Positions 53,345-61,047 of a DNA stretch of 64,000 bases are shown here, one piece after another. Numbering within the stretch: position 1 is the first letter of the stretch; each line of letters starts with the position of its first letter. Source of the DNA: CAYYFX01 sp046330135 (GTDB lineage Bacteria; ARS69); NCBI GenBank assembly GCA_046330135.1, contig JAXLTI010000010.1, positions 87,275 through 151,274 of the forward strand, given 5' to 3'. The notes under the pieces were generated by a model. The model searched no databases. It saw only the letters and a list, made by a program, of their open reading frames with translations, and had not been told where the DNA came from. Position numbers and translations under genes: made by a program.

Positions 53345-54520
53345 CTATTCATACACCATCCAGAGAGGGCCGGGGAACAGCCACGACAGGCCTTCGCGCA
53401 GGCGGTCACGCCAGTTCTCCCAGTTGTGACCGTCGCGCGCCTCGACCCATCGGACGTCCATGCCGGTGGACGAAAGGAGCGGCACGAGCGAGCGATTCTC
53501 GTAGATCAGCGACTCGTACGTGCCGCAGCTCAGGAAGACGCGCTCGGCCACGCGGCGCGGCGAGTGCCGGTACCGATTCATGAAGCCCACGATCGGCTCG
53601 GTCACCGCGCCCTTCTCCGGCCGGCCGATCTCGCCCAGGTCCGAGAAGGAGAACGACCCCGACTGCAGCAGCAATCGGCCGAACACCTCCGGGTAGCGCG
53701 ACGCGGCGGCCAGCGACGCCACGCCGCCGAGGCTCGCGCCCATCAGGCACCGCGACGCGGCGCGACGCTCCACCGGATACGCGTCCTCGAGCTGCGGCAG
53801 CAGCTCCTCCGCGACGAAGCGCGCGTGCGGCTCGTGGTCGGCGTACTCCTCCAGGCGATTGCGGGGATGGAGCAGCGCGGCCACGAGCGCCGGCACCTCC
53901 AGCCGATGGACGAGATTGTCCAGCACGGTCTTCAGGCCGGCGAAGTTCAGGTAGTCCGGTCCGTCGTGCACGATCAGCAGGGGATAGCTCCGCGTGGGCC
54001 GGAAGCGCGCGGGCGTGTACATGGTGACGTCCACGGGTCGTCCGTACGCCGCGCTCTCGACCGCGATCGTCTCGAGCCGTCCCGGGGGCGCCTCGGGATC
54101 GGGCCGCGTCCACTCCGGCACCTCGTAGCCCCGCGTGTGGCAGACCGAGTTCGCGCCGAAGGGGTCGCGCGCCCGCTTCGGGTTCAGCGGATCCTCGATC
54201 CACTCGGCGTACCGGCCGCGCATCACCTCGAACTTGTACTCGACGCGCGAGCTCTCCGGGAGATCCAGCGAGAGCACCCAGAGGTCCGTGGGCGGCAGGC
54301 GATGGAGCGGCTGCGACGACGGCAGCCCGTAGATCCAGTGACGGAGGTTCACTCGCGACGCGGCCCCGCGATACACGAACGTGACGCCCGCGTCCTCCAC
54401 GATCGGGAACTCGTGCCGCGCGAGGAACTCGTCGATGACGGCCGGCGTGAGGTCGCCGCGGCCGGCCAGCTCGCGGATGGCGAGGCCGGACGCCGGCGCC
54501 TCCTCCACGCGGCCGCTCAC
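53345..54520 (-). CDS. Enterochelin-esterase-like protein
   Basis: A 391-residue protein. The N-terminal 130 residues form a beta domain similar to the CBM48-like N-domain of Fes esterases (VTFVYRGAASRVNLRHWIYGL, RVEYKFEVMRGRYAEWIEDP). The catalytic alpha/beta hydrolase follows: VTMYTPARFRPTRSYPLLIVHDG, nucleophile elbow MGASLGGVASLAA, and WVEARDGHNWENWRDRL with the final histidine. Siderophore genes are absent, so the substrate is probably another ester, perhaps the product of the neighbouring ATP-grasp enzymes. It begins at a GTG overlapping the stop of the S51-like gene. Confidence 0.87.
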   Translation of the reverse strand: MSGRVEEAPASGLAIRELAGRGDLTPAVIDEFLARHEFPIVEDAGVTFVYRGAASRVNLRHWIYGLPSSQPLHRLPPTDLWVLSLDLPESSRVEYKFEVMRGRYAEWIEDPLNPKRARDPFGANSVCHTRGYEVPEWTRPDPEAPPGRLETIAVESAAYGRPVDVTMYTPARFRPTRSYPLLIVHDGPDYLNFAGLKTVLDNLVHRLEVPALVAALLHPRNRLEEYADHEPHARFVAEELLPQLEDAYPVERRAASRCLMGASLGGVASLAAASRYPEVFGRLLLQSGSFSFSDLGEIGRPEKGAVTEPIVGFMNRYRHSPRRVAERVFLSCGTYESLIYENRSLVPLLSSTGMDVRWVEARDGHNWENWRDRLREGLSWLFPGPLWMVYE

Positions 54521-55500
54521 GAGCCCATCTCCACGAGCGTGCCCTCCGCCGACAGGCGGCAGACTCCCGCGCTCGCGCGGAATCCGGTGGGGGTCAGCTC
54601 CAGCACGTCGCCCTCCTCGAGCGTGACGCACGCCGCCGGCGCGAAGCGTCGCGCGAAGCGCGCGACGCGGGGCACGTCGTCGAAGCGCAGGCGACGCCGC
54701 CCGTCGGGCAGCGCCACGACGTTCGACGCCAGGCCGAGCCCCGCGTCGAACATCTCCGCGTTGCCGGGGCCCCACGGCGGCGAGTCGTGGTAGACCACCA
54801 CGCGCTCGGTGAGCGCCATCGCTCCGGCCGACCACCCCACCACGGGCAGCGAAGGGTGGAGCGCGGCCGCGACGTCGAAGAAGCGGAGACGGTTCGCGAG
54901 GATCGCGACGTGCCCGCCCGCCACGAGGAGCGCGTCGCACGCGGCGAGGATGGCACGCACCTCGGCGCGGTGATGCGCCACCGCCGGACGGTTCGCGAGG
55001 TCCAGGCGCACATCCCACTCCGCCTGGATCTCCCGCACCCGCGCGAGGTGCCGCTCATCCAGCTCGCGCAGCGCGTCCAGCGCCTCGCGACGCTGCCACT
55101 CGACGGACTCGGGCGGACCGCCGCGCCGCTCCAGCTCGACGAGCGCGGCGGTGGCGTGGCCGAGCCGGAGGTCGTAGAGACGCCGCATGGAGCGCAGGAC
55201 GTCCTGCCGCGAGCGGTGCGCCGCGGCCAGCGAAGGGTCCGCGGCGAAGAGGACGTCGGCGCGCGCGTGCAGGCGGAGATCCACGATCCGGGGCCTGAGC
55301 GCCTCCAGCTCCTCGGCCTCCCCCTCCCGCTCCTGCCAGCCCGCGGTCACGCACGCGAGGCGCCCGCGGATCCCCCGGGCGGCGAGCACGTCGGCGACGA
55401 CGGAGCGCCTCTTCTGCGGTCCGAGCAGGAAGACCGCGCTCGACCCCGAGGAGGTCGGTACGGCGACGTCCTCGTCGAGCGCCGGGGAGGCGTGGGTCAT
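54517..55500 (-). CDS. Peptidase S51 (peptidase E/cyanophycinase)-like protein
   Basis: A 327-residue class-I-amidotransferase-like fold. The elbow GWSAGAMAL carries the candidate nucleophilic serine, the strand before it (ALLVAGGHVAILANRLR) has the conserved G-G-H, and the C-terminal strands (FDDVPRVARFARRF, CVTLEEGDVLEL) complete the fold. Peptidase S51 members cut Asp-X dipeptides, and cyanophycinases cut cyanophycin. A hydrolase of this kind next to several ATP-grasp ligases suggests a matching degradative or editing step. The ATG overlaps the stop of the ATP-grasp gene (ATGA). Confidence 0.78.
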   Translation of the reverse strand: MTHASPALDEDVAVPTSSGSSAVFLLGPQKRRSVVADVLAARGIRGRLACVTAGWQEREGEAEELEALRPRIVDLRLHARADVLFAADPSLAAAHRSRQDVLRSMRRLYDLRLGHATAALVELERRGGPPESVEWQRREALDALRELDERHLARVREIQAEWDVRLDLANRPAVAHHRAEVRAILAACDALLVAGGHVAILANRLRFFDVAAALHPSLPVVGWSAGAMALTERVVVYHDSPPWGPGNAEMFDAGLGLASNVVALPDGRRRLRFDDVPRVARFARRFAPAACVTLEEGDVLELTPTGFRASAGVCRLSAEGTLVEMGS

Positions 55501-56720
55501 CGAGCGCGCACTTTCACGCTCTCGCCCACGCGGTTCAGCATCTTGCGCAGCTCGTCGAAGTCCGGGTGCTTCATCCGCACCCAGGCGTTCGCCATGTACC
55601 CCGCCTCCACGCCCTGCGTGGCGGTGCCGGGGCTCGGCAGGTGGAAGTCGATGATCCACTCGCCGTACGCCTTCTGGATCTCGTCGAGACCGTCGTAGTG
55701 AGAGATGTATCCGTCGCGGTCCGGACGGAGGTTCACGATCCCCGCCGAGTAGCGTCGCGAAGGAGCGCGCGAAGTGGTGCCCCAGCAGATCGCGGTGGCC
55801 CATTCGGCGTAGAGGTCCATCTCGTTCGCCGCGCAGTAGAGGTCCCAGGCGCCCACGCCGGGCGGACGACACCCGATCTCCGAGAACTTCAGGCCCTTCG
55901 GGCCGAAGAACCATTCCATGTGCGTGGGCGACGTTCCCAGCTTCAGCGCCTCGATGACGCGCCGGCCGAGATCGCGCACCTCGGCGTAGTCCGGTGCCGT
56001 GTCGATGCGGTTCGTGACGATGAACTGCGGCGAGATCCAGCGCGTGCGCATCGCCTCGAGGACGTTCGGGAAGTAATGCGTGACGAAGTCGTGCACGACG
56101 CGTCCGTCCACCGTCAGCGTGTCGTAGAACGCCTCGTGGCCCTCCACGAACTCCTCCACGGCGGCCGAGCGCCCCTCGTGGAGTCCGCTGGAGCGGATCG
56201 CGCCCTCCAGCTCCTCGGAGCTCGTCACCTTGTAGGTGCCGGAGGCGCCGGCGCCCCCGCGCGGCTTCACGACGAGCGGAAAGCCCACCCGCTTCGCGAA
56301 CTCCCGCGCCTCCTCCGCCGAGCCGGCCCCGATCGACTGCGCGCACGGGATGCCCGCCTTGCGCAGGACTTCCTTCATCGTGGGCTTGTCGCGGCACGCC
56401 CACGCCGTCTCCGTGGAGGTCCCCGGAATGCCGAGGGTCTCGCGGACGCGGGCCGCTCCGAGCACGTGGGACTCCACGGTGGCCTCGAGACGATCCACGT
56501 GCAGGCGCTCCCCCACCCAGCGCACGACGCGGATCATCTCCTCCTCGTCGACGACCGAGCGGACTCGCTCGTAGTGGATCATCTGGTTCTTGAGATCGGC
56601 CGGCAGCGCATCCAGCGCCCGCTCCCCGATCCCCGTCACCTTCGCCCCGACCGTGTGCAGGGCGCGCACGAACTCGCGCTGGTTCGCCGGGAACGCCGGC
56701 TCCACGAAGACCACGTGCAT
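55497..56720 (-). CDS. ATP-grasp ligase (paralog 1 of the island)
   Basis: A 407-residue ATP-grasp protein. The N-terminal Rossmann-like domain opens MHVVFVEPAFPANQREFVRAL; the ATP-grasp core has RDKPTMKEVLRKAGIPCA, GFPLVVKPRGGAGASGTYKV (lysine plus glycine loop), VEEFVEGHEAFYDTLTVDG and HMEWFFGPKGLKFSEIGCRPPG (metal-binding acid/Asn region). This places it with carboxylate-amine ligases. It starts 2 bases after the glgA stop and is thus co-expressed with it. Amino acid or peptide substrates are likely, but cannot be fixed. Confidence 0.9.
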   Translation of the reverse strand: MHVVFVEPAFPANQREFVRALHTVGAKVTGIGERALDALPADLKNQMIHYERVRSVVDEEEMIRVVRWVGERLHVDRLEATVESHVLGAARVRETLGIPGTSTETAWACRDKPTMKEVLRKAGIPCAQSIGAGSAEEAREFAKRVGFPLVVKPRGGAGASGTYKVTSSEELEGAIRSSGLHEGRSAAVEEFVEGHEAFYDTLTVDGRVVHDFVTHYFPNVLEAMRTRWISPQFIVTNRIDTAPDYAEVRDLGRRVIEALKLGTSPTHMEWFFGPKGLKFSEIGCRPPGVGAWDLYCAANEMDLYAEWATAICWGTTSRAPSRRYSAGIVNLRPDRDGYISHYDGLDEIQKAYGEWIIDFHLPSPGTATQGVEAGYMANAWVRMKHPDFDELRKMLNRVGESVKVRAR

Positions 56721-56722
56721 CG

Positions 56723-58198
56723 TCACACCCCCGCGTGCTCTTTGGCGCGCACGCGATCGTAGAGCTCGACGTAGCGGGGAGCCTGCGCGTCCCAGGAGAG
56801 ATCCCCCGCCATCGCGTTCGCGACGATCTGCTTCCACGTCTCCGGCCGACCGTACAGCTCGAGCGCGGACTCCACGGCCCAGCGCACGCCCTGCGGCGTG
56901 GGATGCTCGAACACGATCCCGTTGCCCGTGCCGTCCTTCGGATCGAAGAGCTGCACCGTGTCCGCGAGGCCGCCGGTCTTTCGGACGATGGGCACGGTGC
57001 CGTAGATCCGACTGTACATCTGGTTCAGGCCGCAGGGCTCGTAGCGTGACGGCATGAGGAACATGTCCGCCGCCGCCTCGATGCGATGGGCCAGCTCCGT
57101 GCGGAAGCCGCGATGGAAGTGGACCTTGCCGGGGAACCGCCGCACGAGCTCCTCGAAGAAGCGCTCGAAGCGCGCCTCGCCGTTCGCGAGGACGACGAGC
57201 CGGATGTCGTGCTTCGCGAGGATCGCGGGAAGCGGCTCCTCGAGCAGATCGATGCCCTTCTGCGCCACGAGCCGCGAGATCATGCCGATCATCGGGACCC
57301 GCTTCGCGTACGGCAGGGAGAGCTCCCCCAGGAGCGCTTCCTTGTTCTTCTCCTTCCGCCAGAGGCTCTTCGGCGAGTAGCGGAACGGGATGTGCGGGTC
57401 CGTGAGGGGGTTCCACACCTCGGTGTCCACGCCGTTGAGGATCCCCGTCAGCGTGGCCTGGCGCGCCGCGAGCAGCTCGTGCAGCCCCATGCCGTAGCTT
57501 TCGGTGCTGATCTCCCGCGCGTACGTGGGGCTCACCGTCGTGAGCCAGTCCGCGTGGACGATCCCGGTCTCGAGGAAGCCGATCCGGCCGCGCTTCAGCG
57601 TCTCCTGCTGCAGGTATTGCTTGCAGGACTCGAGCCCCAGGTCGGCGAGGACCGTGGAGGGGAAGAGCCCCTGGTAGCCGAGGTTGTGGATGGTGAGGAC
57701 CGAGCGCGTGGCGCGGAACAGGCGATCCCACGCGTACAGCGTCTTGAGGTAGAGGGGAACCAGCGCGGTCTGCCAGTCGTGACAGTGGAAGATCTCCGGA
57801 CCCCATTGCATGCGCTGGCAGCACTCCAGAGCCGCGCGCGAGAGCAGGGCGAAGCGGAGGTGCTCGTCGGGGTCGTTCGTGTAGAGGCCCGGGCGGTCGA
57901 AGAGCACGGGGCAATGGATGAAGTGCACCGGCACCTCGGTCCCGGGCAGCCGCGTGCGGTATGCCGAGAAGACGAGCGTGCGCGCGTCCGCGCGGACAGG
58001 AATGTCCGCGGCCCCGGGGAGCGGCTCGAAGTCGTAGGCGTCCACGTCGATCGCCGAGTAGAGCGGCGCGAAGACGCGGACGTCGTGCCCGGCGCGGTGA
58101 AGGTGCGCGGGGAGCGCGGCGGAGACGTCCGCGAGCCCGCCGGTCTTGGCGAAGGGCGTGATCTCGCTGGTGACGTAAGCGACCGTTCTTCCACTCAT
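56723..58198 (-). CDS. glgA: Glycogen/starch synthase (GT5)
   Basis: A 491-residue GT5 glycosyltransferase. The ADP-glucose motif KTGGLADV is at 18-25, FHCHDWQTALVP and LTIHNLGYQG follow, and the C-terminal domain has ISRLVAQKGIDL, PSRYEPCGLNQM and a second KTGGLADTV. The length and all motifs fit bacterial GlgA, which adds glucose from ADP-glucose to alpha-glucans. There is no glgB, glgC or glgP around; its partners are ATP-grasp ligases. A -10-like TAGACT ends 8 bases before the ATG and no Shine-Dalgarno is present. Confidence 0.95.
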   Translation of the reverse strand: MSGRTVAYVTSEITPFAKTGGLADVSAALPAHLHRAGHDVRVFAPLYSAIDVDAYDFEPLPGAADIPVRADARTLVFSAYRTRLPGTEVPVHFIHCPVLFDRPGLYTNDPDEHLRFALLSRAALECCQRMQWGPEIFHCHDWQTALVPLYLKTLYAWDRLFRATRSVLTIHNLGYQGLFPSTVLADLGLESCKQYLQQETLKRGRIGFLETGIVHADWLTTVSPTYAREISTESYGMGLHELLAARQATLTGILNGVDTEVWNPLTDPHIPFRYSPKSLWRKEKNKEALLGELSLPYAKRVPMIGMISRLVAQKGIDLLEEPLPAILAKHDIRLVVLANGEARFERFFEELVRRFPGKVHFHRGFRTELAHRIEAAADMFLMPSRYEPCGLNQMYSRIYGTVPIVRKTGGLADTVQLFDPKDGTGNGIVFEHPTPQGVRWAVESALELYGRPETWKQIVANAMAGDLSWDAQAPRYVELYDRVRAKEHAGV

Positions 58199-58206
58199 GG
58201 GCGCGC

Positions 58207-58235
58207 AGTCTAACACCTCGGCGCGGCGGTGACAG
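58207..58235 (-). promoter_or_regulatory. Probable leaderless promoter of glgA
   Basis: CTGTCA (58235-58230), 17 bases, TAGACT (58212-58207) on the minus strand; the -10 ends 8 bases before the ATG at 58198. It would drive the minus-strand part of the ATP-grasp island. Confidence 0.45.
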
Positions 58236-58333
58236 CGGGGAGCGGGCCGCCGGTCCCGGGCGGCCTGCGCCCGCGCCGGCCCGTGTCGTTCCGGGAGGCA
58301 CGGCCTCCGCTGTTCGGCCCGGAGGATCCGGGC

Positions 58334-58339
58334 TAGGAT
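58334..58339 (+). promoter_or_regulatory. -10 element of the plus-strand ATP-grasp pair
   Basis: TAGGAT ends 6 bases before the ATG at 58346. The AGGA inside it could also serve as a weak Shine-Dalgarno, so this is ambiguous. Confidence 0.35.
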
Positions 58340-58345
58340 GGCGCC

Positions 58346-59563
58346 ATGCCGAACGTCGTCTTCTGCGCGCCGTTTCTCCTCGAGACGACGCGCCGATTCG
58401 TCGACGCCGCCTGTGAGATGCCGGACGTTCGCCTCGCGCTCGTCACGCACGAAGCCCCGGAGAGCATCCCCGCGGAGCTGCGCGAGAAGCTCGCGCTGGT
58501 GGCGCGCACCAAGGACCCCCTCGCGGCCGGCGCGATCGCCGACGCCGTGCGGTCGGCGGCAGGAAGGATCGGTCCCATCGACCGACTGCTCGGCGCGCTC
58601 GAGGAGCTGCAGGTCCCGCTCGGCGAGGTGCGCGCGCAGCTCGGGATTCCCGGCATGGACGGCGAGACCGCGAAGAACTTCCGGGACAAGGCGCGCATGA
58701 AGGAGATCCTCCGCACGCAGGGCTTGCCGTGCGCGCGCCATCGCCGCGTCGTCGAGGAGGACGACGCCCTGCGCTTCGCGGAGGAGGTGGGCTACCCGCT
58801 CGTGGTGAAGCCGTCCGCAGGATCCGGCGCGCGCAACACTTTCCGCGTGGAGGACGAGACGCAGCTCCGCGAGGCGCTCCGCCTGGGCGAGGTCGAGGGC
58901 GCCGACACGCTGCTCGAGGAGTTCGTGCGCGGGCAGGAGCACTCGTTCGACAGCGTGTTCCTCGACGGCCGCGTCGCGTGGTTCTCGACGTGCCACTACT
59001 TCCCGGGGCCGCTCGAGGTCCTGGAGAAGCCGTGGATCCAGTGGTGCGTCGTCATCCCGCGCGAGGCGCGCCACCCGCGCTACGACGATATCCGGGTGGC
59101 CGCGGAGGCGTCGCTCCGCGCGCTCGGCATGACGGACGGCTTCTCCCACCTCGAGTGGTTCCGCCGCACGGACGGCAGCCTCGCGATCTCGGAGGTCGGC
59201 GCGCGGCCGCCCGGCGCTCAGTTCGTGTCCCTGATGTCCTGGGCGCACGACGTGGACATGTACCGCGCGTGGGCGCGCCTCATGATCTTCGATCGCTTCG
59301 ATCCGCCCGACCGCCCCTATGCGGCGGGTGCCGCGTTCCTGCGCGGCCAGGGCACCGGTCACATCCAGGCGATCCACGGGATCCGCGACACCGTGCGGGA
59401 GATGGCGGGCCTCGCCATGGAGATCCGGCTTCCGAAGGAGGGCGCGGCGCCGCGGGGCACGTACGAGGGCGACGGTTGGGTCATCGTCCGCCATCCGCGC
59501 ACCGACGTCGTGGAGGCGGCGCTCTCGAAGATCGTCCGCACGATCCGCGTCGAGCTGGGTTAG
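58346..59563 (+). CDS. ATP-grasp ligase (paralog 2 of the island)
   Basis: A 405-residue protein related to the ATP-grasp on the other side of glgA: MPNVVFCAPFLLETTRRF, FRDKARMKEILRTQGLPCARH, GYPLVVKPSAGSGARNTF, LEEFVRGQEHSFDSVFLDG and HLEWFRRTDGSLAISEVGARPPG. The ATP-binding lysine and the E/N acid region are intact. It is transcribed away from glgA, the first of two plus-strand ATP-grasp genes. The shared motif set shows three paralogs from gene duplication; different substrates for each are likely. Confidence 0.9.
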   Translation: MPNVVFCAPFLLETTRRFVDAACEMPDVRLALVTHEAPESIPAELREKLALVARTKDPLAAGAIADAVRSAAGRIGPIDRLLGALEELQVPLGEVRAQLGIPGMDGETAKNFRDKARMKEILRTQGLPCARHRRVVEEDDALRFAEEVGYPLVVKPSAGSGARNTFRVEDETQLREALRLGEVEGADTLLEEFVRGQEHSFDSVFLDGRVAWFSTCHYFPGPLEVLEKPWIQWCVVIPREARHPRYDDIRVAAEASLRALGMTDGFSHLEWFRRTDGSLAISEVGARPPGAQFVSLMSWAHDVDMYRAWARLMIFDRFDPPDRPYAAGAAFLRGQGTGHIQAIHGIRDTVREMAGLAMEIRLPKEGAAPRGTYEGDGWVIVRHPRTDVVEAALSKIVRTIRVELG

Positions 59564-59622
59564 GATTTGCGCCGCCGCGAATCGACGCCGCCCCTCGCGG
59601 CGGCGCATGCGGGAGGTGCCTC

Positions 59623-60843
59623 ATGAACGTCGTCATGCTCTCGCCGGGGTTCCCCCCGGAGCAACCGCTCTTCACGCGGGGCCTCGCCGAGGTGGGCTGT
59701 CGCGTCATCGGCATCGGCGACCAGCCGGAGGGCGCGCTTCCCGAGACCGCCCGCAAGTGCCTCGCGGCCTACGTGCAGGCGCCGTCCCTCACGGACGAGG
59801 CGTCGCTCTTCGAGGAAGTGCGGAAGATCGCGGCGCGCGTGCCGGTCGATCGCGTGCTGTGCCTCTGGGAGCCCGTCATGATCGCGGCGGCGCGCATCCG
59901 CGAGCGCCTCGGCGTGCCGGGCATGACCGTCGAGCAGACGGTCCCCTTCCGCGACAAGGAAGTGATGAAGCAGAAGCTCGACGCCGCGGGCATCCGCACG
60001 CCGCGGCACGGCAACGCCACGACGTCGGCGCAGGTGCGCGAGCATGCGGAGCGCATCGGCTATCCCCTGATCGTGAAGCCCATCGCGGGCGCCGGCTCGC
60101 GCGACACCTACAAGGTGGAGAAGGCGCAGGACCTGGAGCGCGTGATCGAGCTGGTGCGCCACGTGAGCGAGGTGTCGGTGGAGGAGTTCGTGGACGGCGA
60201 GGACTACACCTTCGACACGATCTGCGTGGACGGCGAGGTGAAGTACTTCAACATCGCCTTCTATCGCCCGCGGGCGCTGGTCTCGCGCGAGCACCACTGG
60301 ATCAGTCAGCAGACCATCTGCCGCCGCGACGTGGACTCGCGGCACGTGGCCAAGGGCCGCGAGATGGGCTTCGCGGTGCTGAAGGCGCTGGGCTTCCAGA
60401 CCGGCTTCACGCACATGGAGTGGTACCGGAAGCCGGACGGCGAGGCGGTGTTCGGGGAGATCGCGGCGCGCGCGCCGGGCGTGCGCACCGTGGACCTCAT
60501 GAACTACGCCTGCGATCTGGACCTCTTCACCGGCTGGGCGGAGGCCGCCTGCCGGGGTCGCTTCTCGCAGCCGGTCGTCCGGAAGTTCTTCTCCGCCGGC
60601 GTCTTCAAACGGGCGAACGGCGAGGGGATCGTCCGGCGCGTCGAGGGCCTCGACCGCATCCTGGCCGAGCTGGGTCACCACGTGTGCGCCGTCGACCTGA
60701 CCCCCGTGGGCCAGCCTCGCAAGGACTGGCGTTCCTCGGTGATCGGTGACGGCTTCGTGATGCTCCGGCACCCGGACCTGGAGACGACGCTCGAGATGGC
60801 GGACCGGGTGGCCACGGAGGTCCAGCTCTACGCCGCCGTCTGA
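59623..60843 (+). CDS. ATP-grasp ligase (paralog 3 of the island)
   Basis: A 406-residue ATP-grasp protein: MNVVMLSPGFPPEQPLFTRGL, FRDKEVMKQKLDAAGIRTPRH, GYPLIVKPIAGAGSRDTYKV, VEEFVDGEDYTFDTICVDG and HMEWYRKPDGEAVFGEIAARAPG. Its N-terminal strand and GIGDQPEGALPE are closest to paralog 1 (GIGERALDALPAD), so the duplication order may be 1-3 then 2. GGGAGG precedes the ATG; it follows paralog 2 by 59 bases and is probably in the same transcript. Confidence 0.9.
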   Translation: MNVVMLSPGFPPEQPLFTRGLAEVGCRVIGIGDQPEGALPETARKCLAAYVQAPSLTDEASLFEEVRKIAARVPVDRVLCLWEPVMIAAARIRERLGVPGMTVEQTVPFRDKEVMKQKLDAAGIRTPRHGNATTSAQVREHAERIGYPLIVKPIAGAGSRDTYKVEKAQDLERVIELVRHVSEVSVEEFVDGEDYTFDTICVDGEVKYFNIAFYRPRALVSREHHWISQQTICRRDVDSRHVAKGREMGFAVLKALGFQTGFTHMEWYRKPDGEAVFGEIAARAPGVRTVDLMNYACDLDLFTGWAEAACRGRFSQPVVRKFFSAGVFKRANGEGIVRRVEGLDRILAELGHHVCAVDLTPVGQPRKDWRSSVIGDGFVMLRHPDLETTLEMADRVATEVQLYAAV

Positions 60844-60950
60844 GCTGCGCGGGCCGGACCGGGGTGCACGCGGCGCCGGGTGAGTCGAGCGAGGGCGCTG
60901 CGCGATTCGGGAAGCGGCGTGGACTCCCGGCCGCTCGGCCCGCCGGCCTC

Positions 60951-60980
60951 TGGAAACGGCGCCTGACGACGTGGTACAGT
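60951..60980 (+). promoter_or_regulatory. Promoter of the phosphoesterase/propeller gene
   Basis: TGGAAA (60951-60956), 18 bases, TACAGT (60975-60980); leader of about 60 bases. It lies in the 204-base gap after the last ATP-grasp gene. Confidence 0.4.
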
Positions 60981-61018
60981 ACTGGCCTGTCGGTCACCCC
61001 CCTGGATCTTCCAATGGC

Positions 61019-61039
61019 TCCCTCTCTTCACCAGAGGGA
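61019..61039 (+). promoter_or_regulatory. Hairpin covering the ribosome-binding site of the phosphoesterase gene
   Basis: TCCCTC (61019-61024), 9-base loop, GAGGGA (61034-61039). GAGGGA is the Shine-Dalgarno for the GTG at 61048, so folding would hide it. Confidence 0.4.
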
Positions 61040-61047
61040 TTGAATCC

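Noticed and set aside
54517..56403. Fusion of the S51-like and ATP-grasp genes into one long frame
   Set aside because: The frame is continuous only in the shadow of the ATP-grasp gene; the ATGA overlap at 55497-55500 shows two separate genes.
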